Assembly: GCA_963762315.1 (NCBI GenBank)
Contig: CAVXKO010000004.1
Location: 62,001 to 126,000, forward strand
DNA from: RPQJ01 sp963762315
GTDB lineage: Bacteria > Pseudomonadota > Gammaproteobacteria > Steroidobacterales > Steroidobacteraceae
Length of the DNA: 64,000 nucleotides
Direction: 5' to 3'
The notes below the pieces were generated by a model. That model saw nothing but the letters and a program-made list of their open reading frames with translations. It was not told the origin of the DNA and searched no databases. How positions within the stretch are numbered: the first letter of the stretch is position 1; every line of letters starts with the position of its first letter. The translations under genes and the position numbers were made by a program. Positions 19,527-29,303 of the stretch are shown here, piece by piece.

Positions 19527-21577
19527 TTGAAGAACATCACGATCTGGGTCGGATCGATGGCCCTGCTGTTTGCGGCGTCGGTCCAGTCGGCCGAGACCCT
19601 CCGCTACACGGTGCTCATGGAAGGCGGCACCGTCGGCGGTTACCAGACGGTCACGCGCGAAAGCGACGGCCTGACGAAAGTCGCATTCGACTTCAAGGAC
19701 AACGGCCGCGGCCCCACGATCAAGGAAGAGTACCGCCTCGCGCCCGACGGCACGTACGCGACGTACCACGCCAGGGGCACGTCCACGTTCGGCGCGAAGA
19801 TCGACGAAACCTTCACGCGCAAGGGCAACGGACGCGCACTGGAAATCGACGTCCGACGAGGGGCGTCAGACCGTCGACGGCACGGCCCTCTACAACTCGC
19901 TCGGCGGCACGCCCGACTCGGCCACCGTCTTCCTCGGTGCGCTCGCACGGCGCGCGGACGGCAAGCTCCCGCTGATCCCGACCGGCACCCTCACCGCGCG
20001 CAAGGTGGGCGAGGCGCAGGTCAAGCGCGGCGCCGCAGACGCGCACCGTCAACCTGATGATGATCACGGGCGTCGGCTTCTCGCCGCAGTTCGTGTGGTC
20101 GACCAGCGACGCGTCGCCGCGCCTGTTTGCGCTGATCTTCCCCGGCTACCTGAAGCTGATCGAGGAGGGCTGGCAGGACAACGGCGCGGCGCTCGCAACC
20201 CAGCAGAAGGCGGCCGAGGCGCAGGCGCTGGTCGATCTCGAGAAGCGCATGGCGCATCCGCTCGCGGGAGTCACGCTGATTCGCAACGCCCGGGTCTTCG
20301 ACAGCGAGAAGGCGGCCTTGGGCGAGGCGTCGGACGTGTACGTGTATCGCGGTCGAATCAGCGCGGTGCTGCCCGCGAGCGCGGCGAACCAGGGCGCCGA
20401 TCACGTCGTCGATGCGGGCGGCCGCGTGCTGTTGCCAGGGCTCTTCGACATGCACAGCCACCTGTCGCGCTGGCAGGGCGGTCTGCACCTCGCGGCGGGC
20501 GTGACGACCGTGCGCGACATGGCGAACGACAACGCGTCGCTGCAGGACATGATCGCCGAGGGCGATGCCGGCACCTTGCTGTTCCCGCGCGTGGTGCCGG
20601 CCGGCTTCATCGAGGGCGAGAGCCAGTACGCGGCGCGCGGCGGCTTCGTCATCAAGGACCTGCAGGGCGCGAAGGATGCCGTCGACTGGTATGCCCGCCA
20701 CGGCTATCCGCAGATCAAGGTCTACAACTCGTTCCCGAAGGACATCCTGCGGGAAACGATCGCTTACGCGCACAGCCGCGGCCTGCGGGTGAGCGGTCAC
20801 GTGCCGGCGTTCCTGCGCGCGCAGGACGTCGTCGAGCAGGGGTACGACGAGATCCAGCACATCAACCAGGTGCTGCTGAACTTCTTCGTCACGCCGAAGA
20901 CCGACACGCGCACCCTCGAGCGCTTCTATCTCGTGGCTGAGAAGACCGCGGGCCTCGATTTCGATTCGAAGCCGGTGCAGGACTTCATCGAGCTGCTGAA
21001 GGCGCACCAGACGGTCATCGACCCGACGGTGGCGACGTTCGACTTCATCCGCCAGCGCCCGGGCCAGCTCTCGCAGGCCTATGCGGCGGTGGCCGACCAC
21101 ATGCCGCCGGACGTGCGCCGCTCACTGAGCGTCGCCGAGATGAACATCCCGGACGACGCGACGGCCGCGCGCTACGAGAAGTCGTACCAGAAGTGCATCG
21201 AGTTCGTCGGCCGCCTGTATCGCGCCGGCATTCCGCTGGTGGCGGGCACCGATGCGACGCCGGGGTTCGCGCTTCACCGTGAGCTCGAGCTGTACGTGCA
21301 GGCCGGCCTGACGCCGTCGCAGGTGCTGCAGATCGCCACCTGGAACGGCGCCAAGTACGCGAAGGTGCTCGCCGAGCGTGGCTCGGTCACGCCGGGCAAG
21401 TTGGCCGACCTGATCCTCGTCGACGGGGATCCGACGCGGGACATCTCGTCGATCCGCAAGGTGGCCATGGTGCTGAAGGGCGACAAGGCGTACTACCCAA
21501 GCGAGATCTATACCGAACTGGGCGTGAAGCCGTTCGTCGAGCCGCTGCGGTTCACGGAACCGGCAGCGGCGAGATAG
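19527..21577 (+). CDS. Exported amidohydrolase with extra N-terminal domain, two frame breaks
   Basis: One protein of about 682 residues spread over three frames. It starts at TTG 19527 (after GGGGAA) with a signal peptide ending near VQSAE. Next comes a beta-rich domain of about 230 residues, then an amidohydrolase domain of the imidazolonepropionase/prolidase-like type. Its metal motifs are intact: GLFDMHSHLS, VSGHVPAF, DEIQHINQV and AGTDATPGFALH. The frame breaks are near 19861 and 20036; removing one base at each gives EIDSDEGRQTV and KRGAQTRTVNLMM, and the 2051-base span becomes 683 codons. It probably hydrolyses a cyclic amide or peptide bond in the periplasm. The N-terminal domain is not one I recognise. 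Confidence 0.8.
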
Positions 21578-21635
21578 CGCTCGAACCGTCGATGAGTGCG
21601 CGCCGGCCGCGAGTGATCCCAGGCAGGAGTCGGTC

Positions 21636-22388
21636 ATGAGACGGTTGTCGGCCCTGTGGGCGGTCGCCTGGCTGGGTGGATGCACGGCGGTCGATCCGTC
21701 CGCGTCCGCGCCGCCGTCGCCCGCGGCGTCGGTTCCTACCGCAACTGCGCGTGCCTTTCCCGGCCAGCTGCCCGCGAGCTTCTCCGGCACGCTCCCGTGC
21801 GCCGATTGCCCAGGCCTGACATTCGTCGTCGAGTTGTACCCCGGCCAGGTGGTCGTCCACCGCATGCGCTATGCGGAGCGCGGCCCGAACGGCGGCGATC
21901 TCGACTACGACGCGATGGGGCGCTGGCGGCTGACGGAGGACGGACGCCGCCTGGTGCTGGACGTCGGGCGCGAAGGCCCGGTGCAGTTCGAAGTGTCGGG
22001 CCCCGATGCGATCGACCTGCTGGGCGTCGAGGGACAGCGCATCGAGTCGCCGTTCAACCACACGTTGAGGCGGGACGTCGTGTTCACGCCGATCGAGCCG
22101 CAATTGTTCATGGTCGGAATGTATTCGCACCTCGCAGACGCGAGCGTGTTCGTGGAGTGCTCGACGGGCTGGCAGCTGGCCGTTGCAACCGAGGAGGACA
22201 ACGCCGCACTCGAGCGCGGGTATGCGGCCTCGGGCGTGACGCCTGGCGAGCCGGTGCTCGTCAGCCTCGAGGGACGGATCGCGATGCGTCCGTCCATGGA
22301 AGAGGGTGCGCCTGCCCGGCGAACGCTCGTGCCGGTGCGCTTCAATCGAGCCTGGCCCGCCAGCGTCTGTCCGTCGCCGGCTCCGTAG
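21636..22388 (+). CDS. NlpE-like lipoprotein
   Basis: A 250-residue outer-membrane lipoprotein. The signal peptide ends in AWLGGC with the lipidated Cys at 16. The NlpE N-terminal domain is recognisable from GTLPCADCPGL, with the CxxC at C55 and C58. A later GMYSHLADASVFVEC resembles the second conserved motif of NlpE-type proteins. In E. coli NlpE senses copper and surface contact and signals to Cpx; whether that holds here is unknown. A spacer rich in Ala, Pro and Ser (residues 21-40) separates the anchor from the folded part. Confidence 0.83.
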   Translation: MRRLSALWAVAWLGGCTAVDPSASAPPSPAASVPTATARAFPGQLPASFSGTLPCADCPGLTFVVELYPGQVVVHRMRYAERGPNGGDLDYDAMGRWRLTEDGRRLVLDVGREGPVQFEVSGPDAIDLLGVEGQRIESPFNHTLRRDVVFTPIEPQLFMVGMYSHLADASVFVECSTGWQLAVATEEDNAALERGYAASGVTPGEPVLVSLEGRIAMRPSMEEGAPARRTLVPVRFNRAWPASVCPSPAP

Positions 22389-22447
22389 GTCCGGGCGGCG
22401 CAACGCGCTACACTCCGGCCGGCGATCCGCGGGGTCCGGGGGAGCGC

Positions 22448-24481
22448 TTGAAGCAGTTCTGGAAGGAGATTCGTCGCCGGCACGTGCCGCGCGTGGCTGC
22501 GTATTACATCGCCGCCGCGTGGGTGATCGCGCAGGCGTCGAGCCTGCTGCTCGATGCCTTCGACGCCGCCCACTACACACGTTTCGTCATCGCTGCGCTG
22601 GCCGTCGGCCTGCCCGTCGCGCTGGTGCTCGCGTGGATCTTCGACGTCACGCCGCACGGCATCCAGCGCACCCTGGCGCTCGGCGACCCCGTCGTGCCCA
22701 CGCCGCAGCCGTTGCCGGCAACCGCCGCGCCCGAGAGCTCCATTGCGGTGCTGCCTTTCGCGAACCTGAGCGACGACTCCGCCAACGAGTATTTCTCGGA
22801 CGGGCTCTCCGAGGAGGTGCGCAACCAGCTGTCGCGCGTGCCGGGCCTGCGGGTGGCGGCGCGGACCTCGTCGTTCGCATTCAAGGGCCGGCACGAGGAC
22901 GTGCGCGAGATCGGGCGGCGCCTCAACGTCGCGACGGTGCTCGACGGCGGCGTGCGCAAGCACGGCGACACGGTGCGCATCGACGTGCAGCTGGTGAGCG
23001 CGGGCGACGGCTTTCACCTGTGGTCGCACACGTTCGAACGCCGGCTGGCGGACATCTTCCGCCTGCAGAACGAAGTGGCGCAGGCGGTGCTGGCGGCGGT
23101 GTCGGAACGACAAGGAGAGGCCGCGAAGGCCCTGCCGTGCCCGCAGACTCGGAACGTCGATGCCTACAACTGGTACCTGCTCGGCCGCCATCACTTTCAC
23201 AAGCGCACTCGCGCCTCGCTGCAGCGCGCGGCCGAATGTTTCGAGCAGGCCATCGCGATCGACCCCGACTACGCGCTGGCGCATTGCGGGCTCTCGGACA
23301 CGCACATGCTCCTTTGCGCGAAGTACTACGGCAGTGTGCCGATGCCGGCGGCGGTCGCGCGGGCGCTGCCGTACGCGAAGCGGGCGCTGGAGCTCGAGCC
23401 CATGCTCGCCGAGGCGCATGCGTCGATGGGCATGATCTGCCTCAACCAGTGCGAACTGGCGGAAGCGGAGAACATGCTGCTGCGCGCGATCGACCTGAAC
23501 CCGGGCTACCTGCTGGGGCACTTGTGGCTCGGGCTCGCATTGACGGCGCAGGGACGCTACAAGGACGCGGCGGAACGCAATCGCGAGGCGCTGCGCCTCG
23601 ATCCGCTGGCGCCCATCGTCAACACCAACGTGGGGTTCGATGCCCAGCGTTTCGGCGAGAACGCCGAGGCCGTCGAGCGCTTCGAGACCGCCGTCGACAT
23701 CGACCCGGGGTTTGCAATTTCGTATTCCGGTCTCGGCCGCCAGGCCATGATGCGCGGCGACTCCGCGACGGCGTTGCGGCTGATGGATCGCGCCATCGAG
23801 CGGGCACCCGGGCGCTGGTTCTTCACCGCGCGCAAGGCGCTCATGTTGCTGCAGGTCGACGCACTCGAAGCGGCGGGCGAGTCTCTCGAGGCGGTGCAGC
23901 GGATCGGCCCGGCGGGCGGTCTCGACAACGAGCTGCTGGTCGCAGTCCTGATGGCTCGCGACGATCGCGACGGGTTGCGCAGGGTGGCCGACGGAAAAGG
24001 CGAGGCGGGCGACTCGCCGCTCCTTCGCGCCCAGGCCTGCATTGCGCTGGGCGACCTGGCCGCGGCGCTGGCGCTGAGTGAACAGGATGCGCCCGGCGCG
24101 CGACGCGAGATCGACGAGATCCTGAACGACGACTGGGTCTGGCGCCTGCCGCACTGGATCAACCGCGCTCACCTGCGGCTCGAGGCCGGCGATTCGCGCG
24201 GACGGGCCGACCTGGAGCATTACATCGCAGAGGCCGAGAGTGTCTTCGCGCAGGGGCTCGTGAGCGGAGAAATCCGCTATTGGGCGGCGACGGCTCATGG
24301 GCTGTTGGGGCAGCCGGATCGAGCGTTTGCGGAGCTGGAGTCCGCGTTGCGAGCGGGCTGGCGGCACGCGTGGTGGGCCCGCCTGGACTGGAACCTGGCG
24401 CCGCTGCGGGACGATTCGCGGTTCCAGCTGTGGCTCGCTAGACTGCGCCCGGGGGACGGTTCCGGAGGGAGTGCCGCATGA
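22448..24481 (+). CDS. TolB-like / TPR membrane protein
   Basis: A 677-residue protein. A short cytoplasmic start and one or two membrane helices (about residues 15-70) precede a TolB-like N-terminal domain (SIAVLPFANLSDDSANEYFSD, LRVAARTSSFAFKG, VLDGGVRK), followed by roughly ten TPR-like helices to the end. This is the usual tail of CadC-type regulators and adenylate-cyclase-type proteins, but here there is no DNA-binding or cyclase domain. The start is TTG at 22448 after GGGGGAG; no nearer ATG exists. The stop overlaps the next gene's ATG (ATGA at 24478), so the two are coupled. It probably scaffolds an inner-membrane process; the partner is unknown. Confidence 0.83.
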   Translation: MKQFWKEIRRRHVPRVAAYYIAAAWVIAQASSLLLDAFDAAHYTRFVIAALAVGLPVALVLAWIFDVTPHGIQRTLALGDPVVPTPQPLPATAAPESSIAVLPFANLSDDSANEYFSDGLSEEVRNQLSRVPGLRVAARTSSFAFKGRHEDVREIGRRLNVATVLDGGVRKHGDTVRIDVQLVSAGDGFHLWSHTFERRLADIFRLQNEVAQAVLAAVSERQGEAAKALPCPQTRNVDAYNWYLLGRHHFHKRTRASLQRAAECFEQAIAIDPDYALAHCGLSDTHMLLCAKYYGSVPMPAAVARALPYAKRALELEPMLAEAHASMGMICLNQCELAEAENMLLRAIDLNPGYLLGHLWLGLALTAQGRYKDAAERNREALRLDPLAPIVNTNVGFDAQRFGENAEAVERFETAVDIDPGFAISYSGLGRQAMMRGDSATALRLMDRAIERAPGRWFFTARKALMLLQVDALEAAGESLEAVQRIGPAGGLDNELLVAVLMARDDRDGLRRVADGKGEAGDSPLLRAQACIALGDLAAALALSEQDAPGARREIDEILNDDWVWRLPHWINRAHLRLEAGDSRGRADLEHYIAEAESVFAQGLVSGEIRYWAATAHGLLGQPDRAFAELESALRAGWRHAWWARLDWNLAPLRDDSRFQLWLARLRPGDGSGGSAA

Positions 24482-24960
24482 CGACTTGGAAGCGCGCCTT
24501 CCTGCCGCTGCTGGCGGCATGCGTGCTCGGCGGCTGCGCAACGATGCCGAACTACGATCCGCCGGACGTGACGGTGGCCGGCATCGAGCCCATGCAGGGC
24601 GAGGGCATGGAGTTGCGGCTGCTCGTGAAGTTGCGCGTGCAGAACCCGAATGACGTGCCCATCGATTACGACGGCGTCTCCGTGAAGCTCGAGGTATTCG
24701 ACAAGACCTTCGCCACGGGCGTGGCCGACGTGACGGGCAGCGTGCCCCGCTTCGGCGAGTCCGTGATCACGGTGCCCGTCACCGTTTCCGTGTTGCGCAT
24801 GGTGAAGAACTTCATCGGCCTGCTCGACGGCAAGCCGATCAATTCGATTCCGTATGAGATGAGCGGCAAGCTCAATACCGGCACCTTCAGTTCGTACCGG
24901 TTCGCGTCGAAGGGCGATTTCGCGATGCCGGCCGCCTCGCAGGCGCCGGAAGCCACCTAG
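24478..24960 (+). CDS. LEA14/WHy-domain lipoprotein
   Basis: A 160-residue lipoprotein with the signal ending in VLGGC and an LEA type 2 (WHy) beta-sandwich: LRLLVKLRVQNPNDVPIDYDGVS is the usual strand-NPN-strand start of the domain, and the protein ends with a second strand pair. Such domains occur in stress-related plant proteins and in bacterial envelope lipoproteins. It is translationally coupled to the preceding TolB-like/TPR gene, which suggests a common envelope role. No enzymatic residues are expected. Confidence 0.85.
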   Translation: MTTWKRAFLPLLAACVLGGCATMPNYDPPDVTVAGIEPMQGEGMELRLLVKLRVQNPNDVPIDYDGVSVKLEVFDKTFATGVADVTGSVPRFGESVITVPVTVSVLRMVKNFIGLLDGKPINSIPYEMSGKLNTGTFSSYRFASKGDFAMPAASQAPEAT

Positions 24961-25003
24961 CGCCCGCCTACCGTTCCGCCATCACCACCAGGGAGAGGCA
25001 GCG

Positions 25004-26311
25004 ATGAGCGAGCAAGGGACGGCGGCGGTCGGAATGGCCGGGGCCCGGCGCTGGACGCGGCGCGGCTCGCTGGTGGCGATGTGTTTCCTCGCGTGCGTCA
25101 TCGCCTACACCGATCGCGTCAACATCTCGGTCGCGGCCGTCTCCATGAAGGAGGATCTCGGCTGGTCGCAGACCGAGAAGGGCCTCGTGCTCTCGTCTTT
25201 CTTCATCGGCTACATGCTCTTCATGTTCGCGAGTGGCTGGCTCGCGACCCGCTACGGCGGCAAGCGCGTGCTCGGCGTCGCCGTGTTCGCGTGGTCTGTG
25301 TTCACGCTGCTGACGCCGCCGGCGGCGATGCTCTCGGTGACGGCGCTGTTCGCAGTGCGGATCGCGATGGGCATCGGCGAGGCCGCGGTGTTCCCGGCAG
25401 GGTACGAGATCTACGGGCGGTGGATTCCGCCGGGCGAGCGCACGCGCGCCGTGGCCCGCTTCCTCAGCGGCATCTCGCTCGGGACGCTGGTCGGATTGAT
25501 CGCGACGGGCTGGATCATCGCGCACTACGACTGGCACATGGCGTTCTATTTCTTCGGAGTCGTCGGGCTGGTCTGGGTCGTCGTGTGGATGGCCTGGATC
25601 GGCAACGATCCGGCGACGGACCGGCGCATCTCGGCCGAGGAGCGCGAGCACCTGCGTCGGTCGATCCCGCCGACGACGGTGTCCCAGCAGCTGCAGTGGG
25701 GCAAGCTGCTGCTGCGCGTCCCGGTGTGGGCGATCGTCGCCGGGCACTTCGCCATGACGTGGACCCTGTATTTCCTGCTGGCCTGGCTGCCGAGCTATTT
25801 TCGCGACGTGCAGCATCTCAGCATCGCCAACGCCGGGCTGTTCTCGGCCGCCCCTTGGCTCACGATGTTCGTCGTGACGCACCTGGTTGCGCCCGTGGCG
25901 GACGGGATGATCCGTCGCGGCGTCAGCGTCACGTTCACGCGCAAGCTGATGCAATGCACGGGGCTGCTGCTGTCGGCGGGCTTCCTGCTGGCGACGCGCA
26001 GCGCGGAATCTCCTCAGGCCGCGCTGGTGTTGCTGTGCGGTGCGACCGGCGCGCTCGGATTCACGTGGTCGGGCTACGCGTGCAACGCCCTCGACATCGC
26101 GCCGCGTCATTCCACGTGGCTGGTCGGGTTCAGCAACACGATTGCGACGATCCCCGGCATCGTCGGAGTCGCGATCACCGGGTGGCTGGTGGACGTCACG
26201 GGAACCTATTCCGCGCCGTTCATCCTGTCCGCCTCCATCGCCGTGCTCGGGGCGCTCGTGTACGGATTGTTTTTCAGCGCCAAACCGCTGTTTCCGGAGG
26301 AGGAGGCCTGA
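25004..26311 (+). CDS. MFS transporter, anion:cation symporter (ACS) type
   Basis: A 435-residue carrier with twelve predicted helices. CVIAYTDRVNISVAAVSMKEDLGWSQTEKG-type sequence near the N-terminus is the hallmark of the ACS family, which carries organic anions such as sugar acids, phthalate or pantothenate. ATG at 25004 has a GGGAGAGG site. The stop codon overlaps the start of the ornithine cyclodeaminase-like gene (TGATG at 26309-26313), so both are made together and the carrier may import that enzyme's substrate. This is an inference from the overlap. The actual substrate is not known. Confidence 0.87.
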   Translation: MSEQGTAAVGMAGARRWTRRGSLVAMCFLACVIAYTDRVNISVAAVSMKEDLGWSQTEKGLVLSSFFIGYMLFMFASGWLATRYGGKRVLGVAVFAWSVFTLLTPPAAMLSVTALFAVRIAMGIGEAAVFPAGYEIYGRWIPPGERTRAVARFLSGISLGTLVGLIATGWIIAHYDWHMAFYFFGVVGLVWVVVWMAWIGNDPATDRRISAEEREHLRRSIPPTTVSQQLQWGKLLLRVPVWAIVAGHFAMTWTLYFLLAWLPSYFRDVQHLSIANAGLFSAAPWLTMFVVTHLVAPVADGMIRRGVSVTFTRKLMQCTGLLLSAGFLLATRSAESPQAALVLLCGATGALGFTWSGYACNALDIAPRHSTWLVGFSNTIATIPGIVGVAITGWLVDVTGTYSAPFILSASIAVLGALVYGLFFSAKPLFPEEEA

Positions 26312-27303
26312 TGCAGTCGATGGACGTCAGGGTGATCTCCGGCCGCGAGGTGCGCGAGCTCCTCACCTACCCCGAGTGCGTCGGCGTCGTCGAGCAGGCG
26401 ATGAAGGCAGTGAGCGCCGGCAAGGTCCTGATGCCGCTGCGTCAGTTCATGCCGCTGCCGACCGGCAAGGGCCTGCTCGCGTGGATGCCCGGCTATCTCG
26501 GCGAGCCGCCATGTTTCGGCATCAAGCTGATCAGCCTGTATCCCGGCAACCCCGCCGTCGGCATTTCCTCGCACGTGGGGCTTTACGCGCTGTACGAGTC
26601 GGAGCACGGGCGTCCGCTCGCGATCCTGGAGGCGAGCGCCCTGACGGCGGTGCGCACGGCCGCGGCCAGTGTCGTCGCCACCCGGGCCCTCGCGCGCGCC
26701 GATTCGCGGACCCTCGCGATCGTTGGAACGGGCGAGGAGGCGTACTCCCACCTCGAGGCGTTCCAGTCTGTGCGGCCGTTCGAGCGCGTGCTCGTGTGGG
26801 GTCGCAATCCGGAGGCCGCGCAAAAGCTGGCCGCGCACGCAGCGGCCCAGGGCCGGTTCGAGGTGCAGGTGGTCGCTTCGGTGAAAGACGCGTTGGTCCG
26901 TGCCGACGTGCTCTGCACGGTGACGTCCGCGCCGGAGCCGATCCTGTTCGGTCGCGACGTGCGCCCGGGCACGCACCTGTGCCTCGTCGGATCCTCGATC
27001 CCGGCCACGCGCGAAGTCGACGACGACTGCGTGGCGATCGGTCGGTTCTTCGTCGATTACCGCGGCAGCGCGATGGCGCAGGCCGGCGAACTGCTCCACG
27101 CGATGAAGTCCGGTCGCGTGACGGAGGCTCACATCGTGGCCGAGATCGGCGAGGTGCTGGCCGGGTCGGTGCCCGGGCGACGTTCCGCCGACGAGGTGAC
27201 GATCTACAAGTCCCTCGGTGTCGCGGCACAGGACCTTGCAGCCGCGACCTTCGTCTATCAGCGCGCGGTACAGCTCGACAAGGGCACCGTCGCGCCGATC
27301 TGA
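26311..27303 (+). CDS. Ornithine cyclodeaminase / mu-crystallin family protein
   Basis: A 330-residue NAD(P)-binding protein of the OCD/mu-crystallin family. Members deaminate ornithine to proline, reduce cyclic ketimines, or make opine-like amino acids. Visible elements are LMPLRQFMPLP, the substrate-side Lys in GIKLISLYPGN, ALTAVRTAAASVVATR, and the Rossmann stretch LAIVGTGEEA. The last differs from the usual GxGxQA by having Glu where Gln is common. It is translationally coupled to the transporter before it. Which substrate it uses cannot be told. Confidence 0.85.
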   Translation: MQSMDVRVISGREVRELLTYPECVGVVEQAMKAVSAGKVLMPLRQFMPLPTGKGLLAWMPGYLGEPPCFGIKLISLYPGNPAVGISSHVGLYALYESEHGRPLAILEASALTAVRTAAASVVATRALARADSRTLAIVGTGEEAYSHLEAFQSVRPFERVLVWGRNPEAAQKLAAHAAAQGRFEVQVVASVKDALVRADVLCTVTSAPEPILFGRDVRPGTHLCLVGSSIPATREVDDDCVAIGRFFVDYRGSAMAQAGELLHAMKSGRVTEAHIVAEIGEVLAGSVPGRRSADEVTIYKSLGVAAQDLAAATFVYQRAVQLDKGTVAPI

Positions 27304-27316
27304 CCTGTCCGCGAGG

Positions 27317-27766
27317 CTATGACTCGCCGCGGCCCAGCGGGTCGGGCAGCGGCTCGCCCTCGGCGGTGAACTGCAGCGAGACGGAGTTGATGCAGTAGCG
27401 CAGCCCGGTGGGCGGCGGGCCGTCGGGGAACACGTGGCCCTGGTGGCTGTCGCAGCGCGCGCAGCGGATTTCGGTGCGCACCATGCCGTAGCTGTCGTCG
27501 CGGATCTCGCGCAGGTGCGCAGGATCGAAAGGCTCGGTGAAGCTCGGCCAGCCCGTGCCGCTGTCGAATTTCTGCTTCGCCTGGAACAGCGGCAGGCCGC
27601 ACAGCCGGCAGGCGTAGATGCCGGGCTTCTTCTCGTGCACGAACACGCCGCAGAACGGCCGCTCGGTGCCGTGGTTCAGCAGCACTTCGCGTGCCTCGCG
27701 ATCGAGCGTGGCTTCCAGCCGCTGCCGATCGGCGGGCGAGGGCGGCGTGAGGTCGAAGCGGCTCAT
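27317..27766 (-). CDS. msrB: Peptide-methionine (R)-S-oxide reductase
   Basis: A 149-residue MsrB that repairs the R form of methionine sulfoxide in proteins. The catalytic Cys is C125 in RYCINSVS, and the structural zinc is held by C53, C56, C102 and C105 (CRLC and CARC). Signature sequences SGTGWPSF and HVFPDG are intact. Its start overlaps the stop of msrA (ATGA), so the pair is co-translated and together repairs both sulfoxide forms. No signal peptide, so it is cytoplasmic. Confidence 0.95.
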   Translation of the reverse strand: MSRFDLTPPSPADRQRLEATLDREAREVLLNHGTERPFCGVFVHEKKPGIYACRLCGLPLFQAKQKFDSGTGWPSFTEPFDPAHLREIRDDSYGMVRTEIRCARCDSHQGHVFPDGPPPTGLRYCINSVSLQFTAEGEPLPDPLGRGES

Positions 27767-28380
27767 GCGTCCTCCTTCAGGCGGCCCGCGTACACCTTGC
27801 GCATCTTCGCCACCTTCGGTGCGGCGGCGGCGCGAATGTAGGGCTGGTCCGGGTTCTGCGCGGCGTAGTCGTGGTGGTAGTCCTCCGCGACGAAGAACTG
27901 CACGAGCGGCTCGAGCGTGGTGGCCACCTTCGCGTCGAACAGGCTCGAGCCGTCGATCTGCCGGATGTAGCGCTCGGCGATTTCGCGTTGCGCCGGGTTG
28001 GCGTAGAAGATGGCCGAGCGGTACTGCGTGCCGACGTCACCACCCTGGCGGTTGACCTGCGTCGGGTCGTGCGCGATCGAGAAGAAGATCTTGAGGATGG
28101 CGGGTACCGTCACGCGCGCCGGGTCGAAGACGATCTCGATCACCTCGGCGTGATTCGTGTCGCCCACGCATACCCGTTTGTAGTTGGCCGTTTCGGCCGA
28201 GCCGCCGGCGTACCCGGGACGAACGGACAAGACGCCATCGAGTTGCCGATACACGGCCTCGGTGCACCAGAAGCAGCCGCCGGCGAGAACGAGCGTATCG
28301 CCGGCCTGTGCGCAAAGCGCGTCGAGGTCGGCGGAGGACGCGAGTTCCGGAAAGGACCACGGGTCGATCTTGAGCGGCAT
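27763..28380 (-). CDS. msrA: Peptide-methionine (S)-S-oxide reductase
   Basis: A 205-residue MsrA that repairs the S form of methionine sulfoxide. GGCFWCTEA gives the catalytic C36, with GYAGG, NHAEVIEIVFDP and QGGDVGTQYRSAIFY downstream as in the family. ATG at 28380 is chosen because the longer frame upstream (to 28590) has no homologous sequence and overlaps the divergent gene. The stop overlaps the msrB start. Regulation is not visible, although the 76-base gap to the divergent gene must hold both promoters. Confidence 0.95.
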   Translation of the reverse strand: MPLKIDPWSFPELASSADLDALCAQAGDTLVLAGGCFWCTEAVYRQLDGVLSVRPGYAGGSAETANYKRVCVGDTNHAEVIEIVFDPARVTVPAILKIFFSIAHDPTQVNRQGGDVGTQYRSAIFYANPAQREIAERYIRQIDGSSLFDAKVATTLEPLVQFFVAEDYHHDYAAQNPDQPYIRAAAAPKVAKMRKVYAGRLKEDA

Positions 28381-28456
28381 GGCAGTCTCCTCGGTCGGTG
28401 GCGGCCGGCCGAGTGTGGCTTGACCCGGGCACGCGCTGCAAGGCACCTTCGTCGCG

Positions 28457-29293
28457 ATGCGCGTCGGAGTCCTGTGTCTGTTCCTGTTCGCAAGCCTCGC
28501 AAGCCACGGAAGCGAGGCTGCCGCGACCCTCAGTCGCAGCGAACAGTCCGTGATCAACTTCGGTTTCGCCACCCAGCTGGGTTCGGGCATCTACTCGCTG
28601 TCTGGAAGGACGCTGCAGGTCTACAAGCTCCCCTTCGCATGGAACCTGCCGGCCGAACCCGATGCGCGCGTGAAGCTCCGCCTCACGCTGCCGGTCACCA
28701 TCGGCTTCGTGGATTTCAAGCCGATGGACGTGATCGAGGACGGGCTGCCCGAGCGGCTCGATTCGACGAGCTTCGTGCCGGGGCTCGAGGCCGACATCCC
28801 GGTGCGCGACGACTGGATGCTGCAGCCGTTCGTCGAAGCCGGAATCGCCCGCGCTCGTGGCAACGAGGTGGACCAGCGTGTCTACTCCATCGGGCTGCGC
28901 AGTTACTATGATTTCGGCAGCGGCATCACGCGCTGGCAGCAGTACGACGAATTGATCCACGTGGTCGTGAGCCAGGAATCGCCCGACAGCACCGACGATT
29001 TCACCCGTCTGCGTGTCGGGCTCACGGGGCGGCGCCCGTTCGTCGCCGAAGGCGCCGAAAAGCGCGCGGACTTCCTCGGCTACGCGTTCGTCGAGCTGTA
29101 CGCGGACGCGCCGGCGGGCCCGGCCATCAGGGACAGCGACCGGGGCGCGCCGCCGCAATACGAAGTCGGCTTCACGCTCGGGGCGACGGAAAAGATGCAC
29201 CTGTGGAAGATTCCGCTGCCGAGGATCGGATTCGGGTACCGTTTCGGCGATGGGCTGTCCGTCTACCGTTTCGTGATCGGCTCGCCGTACTGA
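28457..29293 (+). CDS. Exported beta-rich protein of unknown function
   Basis: A 278-residue protein with a signal peptide (MRVGVLCLFLFASLASHGSE). The mature part alternates amphipathic strands (for example VKLRLTLPVTIGFVDFKPMD and YAFVELYADAP) and ends in a short strand VYRFVIGSPY, as in outer-membrane barrels, although the last residue is Tyr rather than Phe followed by a charged stretch. I do not recognise a named family. It is divergent from msrAB and directly precedes an alpha/beta-hydrolase-fold gene (10 bases). Confidence 0.68.
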   Translation: MRVGVLCLFLFASLASHGSEAAATLSRSEQSVINFGFATQLGSGIYSLSGRTLQVYKLPFAWNLPAEPDARVKLRLTLPVTIGFVDFKPMDVIEDGLPERLDSTSFVPGLEADIPVRDDWMLQPFVEAGIARARGNEVDQRVYSIGLRSYYDFGSGITRWQQYDELIHVVVSQESPDSTDDFTRLRVGLTGRRPFVAEGAEKRADFLGYAFVELYADAPAGPAIRDSDRGAPPQYEVGFTLGATEKMHLWKIPLPRIGFGYRFGDGLSVYRFVIGSPY

Positions 29294-29303
29294 GGACCAC
29301 TGC

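Noticed and set aside
24968..26110. A 380-codon frame opposite the ACS-type transporter
   Set aside because: Its product is almost entirely Arg, His, Glu and Asp-rich low-complexity sequence, whereas the plus strand encodes a clear twelve-helix transporter.
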